A stretch of 30,536 nt of DNA from assembly GCA_023386235.1 (NCBI GenBank), contig JAEWKC010000026.1, forward strand, positions 1 to 30,536. The letters are read 5' to 3'. Position numbers and translations under genes: made by a program. Position 1 is the first letter of the stretch, and every line of letters starts with the position of its first letter. Source of the DNA: Bacteroidota bacterium. Its GTDB lineage: Bacteria; Bacteroidota; Bacteroidia; Chitinophagales; Chitinophagaceae. A model generated the notes under the pieces. The model saw only the letters and a list, made by a program, of their open reading frames with translations. It searched no databases and was not told the origin of the DNA. Positions 24,168 to 30,536 of the stretch are shown here, in pieces.

Positions 24168-24497
24168 TTACTGTAAAAAAACAAAAGCAATTAAAAGTAC
24201 GATAATAATGATGAATGTAAGATAAAGTATCCAGTTGTTTTTCAGTTCCTTTTCTCTTCTCCTGCGTTTATCCAGTGTTTTTTGTCTTATCTTGGTATTG
24301 ATATCGTGTACGTCTTTACTGATTTTACTTACCGATTCATAACGTTGCAGGCCTTCTATTGCGTCATTAAGAAAAGGATCGTCAAGCATTTCTTTTTCAA
24401 GGCTGTTCGCCTCATCGCCCAAAGTATTGTTGCGAAGATATTGCAGCAGTTCTTCATCAGAATATTTTCTATGATGTATTTTATTATCTTCAGGCAT
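24168..24497 (-). CDS. Short tail-anchored membrane protein, candidate anti-sigma factor
   Basis: The 109-residue product starts at ATG 24497, one base after the sigma gene's stop codon, so translation is probably coupled. An earlier in-frame start at 24521 overlaps the sigma gene. A cytosolic part with YSDEELLQYLRNNTLGDE and EKEMLDDPFLNDAIEGLQ resembles the N-terminal segment seen in many Bacteroidota sigma-linked membrane proteins. A basic stretch (KTLDKRRRREKELKNN) precedes one hydrophobic segment, WILYLTFIIIIVLLIAFVF, that ends two residues before the stop. It would therefore have the N-terminal side in the cytosol and no periplasmic domain. Gene position suggests it binds the sigma factor; sequence alone does not prove it. 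Confidence 0.8.
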   Translation of the reverse strand: MPEDNKIHHRKYSDEELLQYLRNNTLGDEANSLEKEMLDDPFLNDAIEGLQRYESVSKISKDVHDINTKIRQKTLDKRRRREKELKNNWILYLTFIIIIVLLIAFVFLQ

Positions 24498-24498
24498 G

Positions 24499-25065
24499 TT
24501 ATTTAGCTTGTTTTTTTTCAAGTAATAGCTTTAAATTTCTTTTCCCGTTTTGTATAAAACTCTTCACCTGTAAAGCATTGAATCCGGTAATGGCCTCTAT
24601 TTCTCTGTACGATTTATTTTCTAAGTAAAACAATTCTATACACCTGCGTTGCTCTTCACCAAGCTGCGTCATTGATTCGTCAAGTTTATTGAGCAATGCT
24701 TCTTTTTCTATTTTTTGTTGTGCTTCGCTGCTGTTTTCGGGGATAGTATCTTCCAGGTCTGTTTGCGCTATAGTAACGTCGTGCTTATGATTCCTTATTT
24801 TTACAAGGCAATGGTTAACCGTTACGCGATATATCCAGCTTTTAAAATAAGAAACCTTGTGTTTCTTCAGGTCAGTAAGCACCCGTACAAGTATTTCCTG
24901 TACGGCATCTTTAGCATTATCTTCGTCTTGCAGATATTTCATGCACACACCCAGCATAAGAAGAGAGTATCTTTGCAGTAACATACCCAGCCAGTAATTG
25001 TCGCCATCTTTATAAAATTTGTGCAACAACTCTTCGTCGCTTATGTATGCACCGGAAGTGTTCAC
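24499..25065 (-). CDS. ECF-type RNA polymerase sigma factor
   Basis: The 188-residue protein has sigma region 2 (LMLGVCMKYLQDEDNAKDAVQEIL, then KSWIYRVTVNHCLVKIRNHK) and region 4 (LGEEQRRCIELFYLENKSYREIEAITGFNALQVKSFIQNGKRNLK), joined by an acidic linker. There is no region 1.1 or 3, so it is the ECF type common in Bacteroidota. The targets cannot be read from the sequence; the adjacent membrane protein is the likely partner. The ATG at 25065 lies about 36 bases from a possible -7 box. Confidence 0.94.
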   Translation of the reverse strand: MNTSGAYISDEELLHKFYKDGDNYWLGMLLQRYSLLMLGVCMKYLQDEDNAKDAVQEILVRVLTDLKKHKVSYFKSWIYRVTVNHCLVKIRNHKHDVTIAQTDLEDTIPENSSEAQQKIEKEALLNKLDESMTQLGEEQRRCIELFYLENKSYREIEAITGFNALQVKSFIQNGKRNLKLLLEKKQAK

Positions 25066-25100
25066 AGAAATAGGAGTATTTATATTTTTTTGAGTAATTG

Positions 25101-25108
25101 TAAAGATA
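25101..25108 (-). promoter_or_regulatory. Candidate -7 box for the sigma factor gene
   Basis: On the minus strand the bases read TATCTTTA, matching TAnnTTTG except for the last position. The predicted message would have a leader of about 32 bases before ATG 25065. The surrounding AT-rich DNA makes a chance match possible. Confidence 0.4.
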
Positions 25109-25206
25109 AGTTTTTATTTATTTTTTAATAAAAAAATCTTTCTAAATTAAAAGTATAAAAAATGTCAGGAATCTTCGCTACTATTACGTGTGTAACTTTT
25201 TTAATG

Positions 25207-25214
25207 TATTTTTG
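25207..25214 (+). promoter_or_regulatory. -7 box for the NlpC/P60 peptidase gene
   Basis: TATTTTTG matches TAnnTTTG fully. The predicted start is near 25218, leaving about 18 bases before the ATG at 25236. It excludes the upstream initiation codon at 25188, which would not be on this message. Confidence 0.55.
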
Positions 25215-25235
25215 CACTTATTTTTAAATAAAATT

Positions 25236-26000
25236 ATGCATTTTATTATAGCAATAACACCGGTAAATCCTGTAAGGGCCAAAGCTTCGCACAAGGCTGA
25301 AATGGTGTCGCAGATGCTTTTTGGTGAAACAGCGCAGGTGCTTGAGGAGCATACCGATTTTTACAAAGTAAGATGCACAGCAGATAATTATGAAGGCTGG
25401 ATACAGCGCTCGCAGGTATGTGACATTCCGGCTAAATTTTTCAGAAAAAAGATCAAAGGTATTTCTGCTGAAAACAGAACTATCCTTTTCAATAATGAAG
25501 CGATGCAGCTTCCGATGGGCTCTGTAGTATGGAATACAAAAAATATAGGAAAATATCCCGTTTCCTATAGCCGTGTACCTCTCAATACCGATATGGTATT
25601 TAATGAAGAAAATATAATTGCAGTAAGTAAAAAATATTTGAACACCTCATATTTATGGGGAGGCAGGAGTACCGGCGGAATTGATTGCAGCGGCTTTAGT
25701 CAACAGGTTTTCAGAATATTGAATATACAACTGCCACGCGACGCCTACCAGCAGGCAGAGGTTGGCGAAGTGATCGGTTTTTTAACCGAGAGCAGGTACG
25801 GAGATCTGGCTTTCTTTGATAATGAAGAAGGCAGGATAGTGCATGTAGGTATACTGATAGACTCTAAAACCATTATTCATTCTATGGGTAAGGTACGCAT
25901 AGATAAAATAGATACCGAAGGTATCATCAACATGGATACAGGTGTAAGAACGCACCATTTACGAATAATTAAAAGAATCAATAATCAAATAAAAAACTAA
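25236..26000 (+). CDS. NlpC/P60-family cysteine peptidase with N-terminal SH3-like domain
   Basis: The 254-residue enzyme probably cuts peptidoglycan stem peptides (D-Glu-diamino acid bond). An SH3-like region (NPVRAKASHKAEMVSQMLFG, then FYKVRCTADNYEGWIQRSQV) precedes the catalytic domain. The catalytic Cys151 is in GGIDCSGFSQQVF, His203 in GRIVHVGILI, and a third polar residue, His215, in IIHSMGK. No clear signal peptide is seen with the start at 25236, although the opening HFIIAITPV is hydrophobic; a dipeptidyl-peptidase-VI-like cytosolic role in recycling cell-wall peptides is therefore possible. The gene is divergent from the sigma gene, and doxX starts eight bases after its stop. Confidence 0.88.
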   Translation: MHFIIAITPVNPVRAKASHKAEMVSQMLFGETAQVLEEHTDFYKVRCTADNYEGWIQRSQVCDIPAKFFRKKIKGISAENRTILFNNEAMQLPMGSVVWNTKNIGKYPVSYSRVPLNTDMVFNEENIIAVSKKYLNTSYLWGGRSTGGIDCSGFSQQVFRILNIQLPRDAYQQAEVGEVIGFLTESRYGDLAFFDNEEGRIVHVGILIDSKTIIHSMGKVRIDKIDTEGIINMDTGVRTHHLRIIKRINNQIKN

Positions 26001-26008
26001 AATACAAA

Positions 26009-26431
26009 ATGAAAAAGTTGTTTTCTACATTTTATCATCATAGCGTGTTAGATATAGGGTTGCTGCTTTTTCGCGGTTTCATAGGCATAGCCATGCTGGT
26101 GAATCATGCGTTGCCCAAACTTGAAAAGTACAATGCAGGCGGAGAAATTAAATTTGGAGATCCTATAGGCCTGGGCGCGGAAAATTCTTTATTATTAGCT
26201 ATGCTGGCAGAGTTGATATGTTCTGTTTTGCTGGTGTTAGGATTGTTTACCCGGCTGGCTTTAGTGCCGCTTATGATCACAATGGCGGTTGCTGCTTTTG
26301 TAGCGCACGGCAGTGATCCGTTTAGTGTAAAAGAATCAAGCCTGTTATTTCTGTTCTCTTATTTGCTTTTAATGCTTTCCGGTCCCGGGAACATTTCACT
26401 GGACAAAGCATTGTTTAATAAGAGCAGGTAA
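26009..26431 (+). CDS. DoxX-family membrane protein
   Basis: The 140-residue protein has four hydrophobic segments in the DoxX arrangement: LDIGLLLFRGFIGIAMLVNH, LLLAMLAELICSVLLVLGLF, LALVPLMITMAVAAFVAH and LLFLFSYLLLMLSGPGNISLD. The motifs LLLFRGFIGIAML and FTRLALVPLMITM are typical. DoxX proteins are small inner-membrane proteins, some associated with oxidoreductases or redox stress; no specific role can be assigned. It is probably co-transcribed with the NlpC/P60 gene eight bases upstream, and a strong terminator follows. Confidence 0.88.
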   Translation: MKKLFSTFYHHSVLDIGLLLFRGFIGIAMLVNHALPKLEKYNAGGEIKFGDPIGLGAENSLLLAMLAELICSVLLVLGLFTRLALVPLMITMAVAAFVAHGSDPFSVKESSLLFLFSYLLLMLSGPGNISLDKALFNKSR

Positions 26432-26441
26432 TGCTTGCGTG

Positions 26442-26493
26442 TGTATAAAAAAATCTGTCAGCGTATAATTTAGCTGACAGATTTTTTTATACA
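26442..26493. terminator. Bidirectional terminator with 21-bp perfect stem
   Basis: Bases 26442-26462 are the exact reverse complement of 26473-26493, with a 10-base loop. The core is ATCTGTCAGC with GCTGACAGAT, flanked by A7 on the left arm and T7 on the right, so either strand gives a GC-richer hairpin followed by a T run. It lies between the convergent doxX and the small minus-strand gene. Confidence 0.9.
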
Positions 26494-26511
26494 TAGTCTT
26501 TAACCAACTTT

Positions 26512-26757
26512 TTAGCCTCTTGGCGCAGCCAGACTGGCATCGTAGGTAAATTCTATTTGTTGTGTGTTAATTTCTTCTTTTTCCACTTTTTTAAAACCTC
26601 TGCGTTCCAGTTCTACAGTTTCGGTCTGTATATCGTTTTCAGATTTGCCTTCTATATTCAATATAAATACCTGCTCGTCTGCAGCGCTTGGTTCTAAGCC
26701 TAACTTAGTAGCTCTTTCTTTTATTTCTCCTGGTGATAAATCTTCTTTTTCGTACAT
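26512..26757 (-). CDS. Small acidic protein of unknown function
   Basis: I do not recognise the family. The 81-residue protein begins YEKEDLSPGEIKERATKLGL and has KSENDIQTETVELERRGF in the middle and IEFTYDASLAAPRG at the end. It is rich in Glu and Lys, without signal peptide, membrane segment or Cys. A helix-strand pattern is plausible. Coding status is supported by regular codon structure and by the shared terminator just beyond its stop. It stands alone on the minus strand between two plus-strand operons. Confidence 0.65.
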   Translation of the reverse strand: MYEKEDLSPGEIKERATKLGLEPSAADEQVFILNIEGKSENDIQTETVELERRGFKKVEKEEINTQQIEFTYDASLAAPRG

Positions 26758-26930
26758 AATATTTATTTTTTTTAAAGTATAAAATTAAGGTGCAATAAGT
26801 TTACTTCCAAACCCTAAACGTTAAGAGAGTTTAAATTATCCGTATTTTGTTTTTTAATGATAGTCTTTTCTTATTCATACAGCCGGTTATTTTCTTAAAA
26901 GGGAATAAAAAGATTTCGATGATTTATTAG

Positions 26931-26938
26931 TAACTTTG
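26931..26938 (+). promoter_or_regulatory. -7 box of the ileS promoter
   Basis: TAACTTTG matches TAnnTTTG fully. The predicted start is near 26942, giving a leader of about 24 bases before ATG 26966. The box also rules out a TTG start at 26936, which lies inside it. No clear -33 box is seen. Confidence 0.6.
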
Positions 26939-26965
26939 CACTCATTTTTTAATGTTAATTTTCTG

Positions 26966-29900
26966 ATGAATAAAAAATACAAAGAGTTTAATAACCTTAA
27001 TCTTCCGAAAGTAGAAAAGGAAATATTGCATAAATGGAACGCCGAAGACGCTTTCGGTAAAAGCATAGCTATACGGCAAAATGCTCCTTCATTTGTTTTT
27101 TATGAAGGCCCGCCCAGCGCCAATGGTATGCCGGGCATTCACCACGTAATATCCAGAACTATCAAAGACATGGTATGCCGCTATAAAACCATGAAGGGAT
27201 TTAAGGTAGAAAGAAAAGGTGGCTGGGATACGCACGGCCTGCCGGTAGAGCTGGGGGTAGAGAAAGAATTGGGCATTACTAAAGAAGATATCGGCACTAC
27301 CATATCTGTTGAAGAATATAACCGCAAATGCCGTGAAGCTGTTTTGCGCTATAAAAAGGAATGGGATGAGCTGACTACGCTTATGGGTTACTGGGTAGAC
27401 CTTGATAACCCGTACATTACGTTTGAAAATAATTATATAGAAACGCTCTGGTGGCTGTTGAAAAAAATGTACAACAGGGGATATTTGTATCAGAGTATTT
27501 CCATTCAGCCATACTCGCCTGCAGCCGGCACAGGATTAAGTTCGCACGAACTAAACCAGCCCGGTACATACAAAGATGTAAAAGATACCAGCGCCACGGT
27601 TTTATTTAAAGTATTGCAAAATGATAAAAGTCGTTCTCTTTTTGAAAAAGCGGATGGCGATATCTACTTCATGGCCTGGACCACTACGCCCTGGACCTTA
27701 CCTTCTAATTTAGGCCTGACCGTAGGAGCTAATATTGATTATGTATTGGTAAAAACCTATAACCCTTACACGTTTGAATTACAAAATGTAATTCTCGCTA
27801 AAAGTTTATTAAATAAATATTTTAAGCAGGAAGAGCAAGATGCTGGTTTTCAGGATTATGAAGCGGGTGACAAAAGCATTCCCTGGACTATTTTAGCCGA
27901 GTTTAAAGGCAGTGATTTAGAATATACAGGCTATGAACAACTGCTGGCTTATGAGGCCAACCATATTGAAAACCCTAATTCCTTTAAAGTACTTTTGGGA
28001 GATTTTGTCACCACAGAAGATGGTACCGGCATAGTACATACCGCGCCTGCATTTGGTGCAGACGACTATAAGATCGGGCAAAAATATGACATAGGGATCC
28101 TTACCATGGTAGACAGGGAAGGCAAGTTTATTGACGGGATGGGAGAGTTCAGCAACAGGTATGTAAAGAACTATAAGGATGAGCCTCAGTATCAGGATGT
28201 TAACGTAGATATCTCAGTAAAACTAAAGAAAGAAGGAAAAGCTTTCCGGGTAGAAAAATATGAACACAGCTATCCGCATTGCTGGCGTACAGATAAGCCT
28301 GTTTTATACTATCCTTTAGAAGCCTGGTTTATAAAAACAACCGCGCAAAAAGAACGGATGGTCGCTTTAAACAATACTATCAACTGGAAACCAAAGTCTA
28401 CAGGTGAAGGCAGATTTGGCAACTGGCTGGAAAATATGGTAGACTGGAATCTTAGCCGCAGCCGTTTCTGGGGTACGGCGCTGCCTGTTTGGCGCAGCGA
28501 AGCGGGAGAAGAGAAATGCATTGGCAGTATTAAAGAACTCACCGAGGAATATATAAAAGCGCTGGAAGCAGGATGGAACAAAGAGAATGATTTTGAAATA
28601 AAGGAAGGTGTATTAAATATTGATTTACATAAACCTTATGTAGATAATCTTATATTAGTTTCCGATTCGGGTAAACCAATGAAACGTGTTCCTGATTTGA
28701 TAGACGTATGGTTCGACAGTGGGGCTATGCCTTTTGCACAATGGCATTTTCCTTTTGAAAATGTAGATAAATTTTGTAAAAATTACCCGGCAGATTTTAT
28801 TTGCGAAGGCGTTGACCAGACAAGAGGCTGGTTCTATACTTTGCACGCTATCAGCTCAATGGTCAAGGAAGATGTTCATGAAGAACTGAAAAAGCATGGT
28901 ATAGAAGTATCTGATGCTAAATATCCCGGTAACGCTTTTAAAGCGGTGGTTTCCAATGGATTAGTGCTTGACAAGCATGGCAATAAAATGTCTAAGCGTT
29001 TCGGTAATACGATAGATCCTTTTGAGACCATAGAAAAATATGGTGCCGATGCCACCCGGTGGTACCTGATGACTAACGCCTCGCCGTGGGACAATCTGAA
29101 ATTTGATATTGACGGTATTAAAGAAGTGCAGCGAAAGTTCTTCGGCACTTTATACAATACCTATCAGTTCTTTGCTTTATATGCCAATTTAGATGGCTTT
29201 TCGTTTTCAGAAAAATCAATAACAATCACTGAAAGACCGGAAATTGATCAGTGGATTTTGTCTGAATTGCACTCATTAATAAAGAAAGTAAATGAAAATC
29301 TGGATGACTATGAACCAACTATTGCTTTTAGGGCGGTAGATGACTTTGTAGACGAAAAACTGAGCAACTGGTACGTACGTCTTTGTAGAAGAAGATTTTG
29401 GAAAGGAGAATATGAGCAGGATAAAATATCTGCTTACCAAACCCTCTATGAGTGTTTAGAAACACTTGTGAGGTTAATGGCTCCTTTATCGCCATTCTTT
29501 AGCGATGAACTTTTTATAAATTTAAATAATGTTTCACAACGATTTAAAGCTCATAGTGTTCATCATGTTGACTTTCCTGTAGCCGATGAAACTTTTATCA
29601 ATCAGTCATTAGAAGAAAGAATGTCTTTGGCGCAGGATGTATCTTCACTTATTCTTTCTTTGCGCAAAAAAGAAAATATCATTGTGCGTCAGCCTTTACA
29701 AAAAGTACTGATACCGGTTCTTGACGGCAACATGAAAGCCCAGATTGAAAAAGTAGAAGATTTAATAAAGTCAGAGACGAATATTAAAGAAATAGAATAT
29801 ATAACAGAATCCAATTCTATCATATCAAAGAAAATAAAAGCCGATTTTAAAGCTTTAGGCAAGCGGTTGGGCAAAAAAATGAAGCAGGCGGCTGATGTCA

Positions 29901-30349
29901 TTGCTTCTTTTACGCAAAAAGAGATTGAAAATTTAGAACAAACCGGAACTTACCTGCTGCATATAGACGGTGAAGACATATCCATAGGAATGGACGATGT
30001 AATAATTACCGCGGAAGATATACCTGGTTGGTCGGTGGCAAGTAAAGGGTTAGTGACCATCGCTTTAGATATTACTATTACTGAAGCGTTAAGGCAGGAA
30101 GGTAATGCAAGAATGTTTATAAATCGTGTACAAAATATAAGAAAAGAACGTAAATTTGAACTTACGGATCGTATCTTTGTAAGAATATTAAACAATAATG
30201 TGTTAAATTCGGCAATTGTAAAATATAAAGAGTACATTTGCGCCGAAATTTTAGCTGACGAATTAATGTTAGTAGATGAGTTGGCAGATGCAACAGAGAT
30301 AGATATTGACGGAAATTTGCTAAAAATTCACATTCAAAAACAAGGTTAA
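26966..30349 (+). CDS. ileS: Isoleucyl-tRNA synthetase
   Basis: The enzyme charges tRNA-Ile with isoleucine and edits mischarged valine. The 1127-residue protein has the HIGH-type signature as GIHHV (H59-H60) within PPSANGMPGIHHV, then GGWDTHGLPVELGVEKELGI. The editing domain is recognisable in TTPWTLPSNLGLTVG and GTGIVHTAPAFGADDY. KMSKR is at residues 674-678. The long C-terminal region lacks the paired Cys of a zinc finger, which suggests the eukaryote-like class (IleRS2) rather than the E. coli type. The ATG at 26966 is chosen because in-frame TTG 26936 overlaps the promoter box. The next gene follows after 11 bases. Confidence 0.95.
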   Translation: MNKKYKEFNNLNLPKVEKEILHKWNAEDAFGKSIAIRQNAPSFVFYEGPPSANGMPGIHHVISRTIKDMVCRYKTMKGFKVERKGGWDTHGLPVELGVEKELGITKEDIGTTISVEEYNRKCREAVLRYKKEWDELTTLMGYWVDLDNPYITFENNYIETLWWLLKKMYNRGYLYQSISIQPYSPAAGTGLSSHELNQPGTYKDVKDTSATVLFKVLQNDKSRSLFEKADGDIYFMAWTTTPWTLPSNLGLTVGANIDYVLVKTYNPYTFELQNVILAKSLLNKYFKQEEQDAGFQDYEAGDKSIPWTILAEFKGSDLEYTGYEQLLAYEANHIENPNSFKVLLGDFVTTEDGTGIVHTAPAFGADDYKIGQKYDIGILTMVDREGKFIDGMGEFSNRYVKNYKDEPQYQDVNVDISVKLKKEGKAFRVEKYEHSYPHCWRTDKPVLYYPLEAWFIKTTAQKERMVALNNTINWKPKSTGEGRFGNWLENMVDWNLSRSRFWGTALPVWRSEAGEEKCIGSIKELTEEYIKALEAGWNKENDFEIKEGVLNIDLHKPYVDNLILVSDSGKPMKRVPDLIDVWFDSGAMPFAQWHFPFENVDKFCKNYPADFICEGVDQTRGWFYTLHAISSMVKEDVHEELKKHGIEVSDAKYPGNAFKAVVSNGLVLDKHGNKMSKRFGNTIDPFETIEKYGADATRWYLMTNASPWDNLKFDIDGIKEVQRKFFGTLYNTYQFFALYANLDGFSFSEKSITITERPEIDQWILSELHSLIKKVNENLDDYEPTIAFRAVDDFVDEKLSNWYVRLCRRRFWKGEYEQDKISAYQTLYECLETLVRLMAPLSPFFSDELFINLNNVSQRFKAHSVHHVDFPVADETFINQSLEERMSLAQDVSSLILSLRKKENIIVRQPLQKVLIPVLDGNMKAQIEKVEDLIKSETNIKEIEYITESNSIISKKIKADFKALGKRLGKKMKQAADVIASFTQKEIENLEQTGTYLLHIDGEDISIGMDDVIITAEDIPGWSVASKGLVTIALDITITEALRQEGNARMFINRVQNIRKERKFELTDRIFVRILNNNVLNSAIVKYKEYICAEILADELMLVDELADATEIDIDGNLLKIHIQKQG

Positions 30350-30360
30350 TTTATAGAAGA

Positions 30361-30536
30361 AATGGCTACAAAAAAAACTGTCGTAAAAGAAAAAAAGGGA
30401 ACTTCAACTACTACTAAGAAAGTACCGGCCGCAAAAAAAGCAGCTGGCAAAGCTCCTGTAAAAAAAGCCGCAGTGAAGAAAGCAGCGCCTGTTAAAGCAG
30501 CAAAACCCGCTCCTAAAAAAGCAGCAGATAAAAAAG
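30361..30536 (+). CDS. Lys/Ala-rich protein start, probably DksA/TraR-like (cut by window edge)
   Basis: ATG at 30361 opens a frame with 58 visible codons. It starts MATKKTVVKEKKGTSTTTKK and continues with Lys, Ala and Pro repeats like the tails of histone H1-like proteins. In many Bacteroidota genomes, as I recall, the gene after ileS encodes a TraR/DksA-type zinc-finger protein with such a tail, so that is the first guess. The zinc finger itself would be beyond the window. A histone-like DNA-binding protein is the alternative. Spacing of 11 bases suggests an operon with ileS. Confidence 0.6.

Noticed and set aside
1..30536. CRISPR array, tRNA or rRNA genes, phage or conjugation genes
   Set aside because: No regularly spaced direct repeats, no cloverleaf-type conserved TTCGAATCC-like arms in context, and no phage, relaxase or integrase motifs were seen on either strand.

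Overview
The window reads as chromosomal DNA of an aerobic member of the Bacteroidota, most likely near the Chitinophagaceae. The grounds are AT-rich intergenic DNA, almost no purine-rich Shine-Dalgarno sites, TAnnTTTG-type -7 promoter elements close to start codons, many signal-peptidase-II lipoproteins, a Bacteroidota-type putative porin, a PorT-like outer-membrane barrel, and an ileS gene followed by a Lys/Ala-rich reading frame of the kind that often begins DksA/TraR proteins in this phylum. The lineage is inferred from these traits; no database was searched.

Layout. 1-362: the 5' end of an IS982-family insertion sequence, running off the left edge. 430-480: a REP-like scrap. 524-4406: housekeeping genes on the + strand, namely menaquinone methyltransferase (ubiE/menG), rlmN, and two pseudouridine synthases whose stop and start overlap. 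4511-6606: a small unknown protein and a PoxB-type pyruvate:quinone oxidoreductase. 6674-10141: an accessory stretch with an SRPBCC protein, a frameshifted lipoprotein, a frameshifted PorT-like barrel, a lipocalin-like lipoprotein, an FMN reductase and the C-terminal remnant of a short-chain dehydrogenase. 10239-11510: type II NADH dehydrogenase. 11614-18084: a co-directional tetR plus RND efflux operon (adaptor, pump, outer-membrane factor). 18085-18816: 732 bases without a credible gene, rich in palindromes and REP-like repeats. 18817-25065, all on the - strand: ECF sigma factor, short tail-anchored membrane protein (candidate anti-sigma factor), putative porin, murB, and a GH3 lipoprotein. 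25236-30536: an NlpC/P60 peptidase, a DoxX protein, a small unknown on the - strand, ileS, and the start of a probable dksA-like gene.

How the genes fit together. UbiE makes menaquinone, which NDH-2 and PoxB can both reduce, so the window holds parts of one respiratory chain. RlmN and the two pseudouridine synthases modify RNA. TetR probably represses its own operon through two tandem palindromes lying at the predicted transcription start. The sigma factor and its membrane partner form one translationally coupled unit.

I did not find a convincing new multi-gene system. The most unusual signals are promoters placed so close to ATG that ubiE and rlmN should give leaderless mRNAs, a nested inverted repeat at 18344-18526 in the gene-free region, a cluster of three broken genes at 7.2-10.2 kb (two with single-base frameshifts and convergent stops that abut), tandem operator-like palindromes before tetR, and a putative anti-sigma factor with no periplasmic domain.
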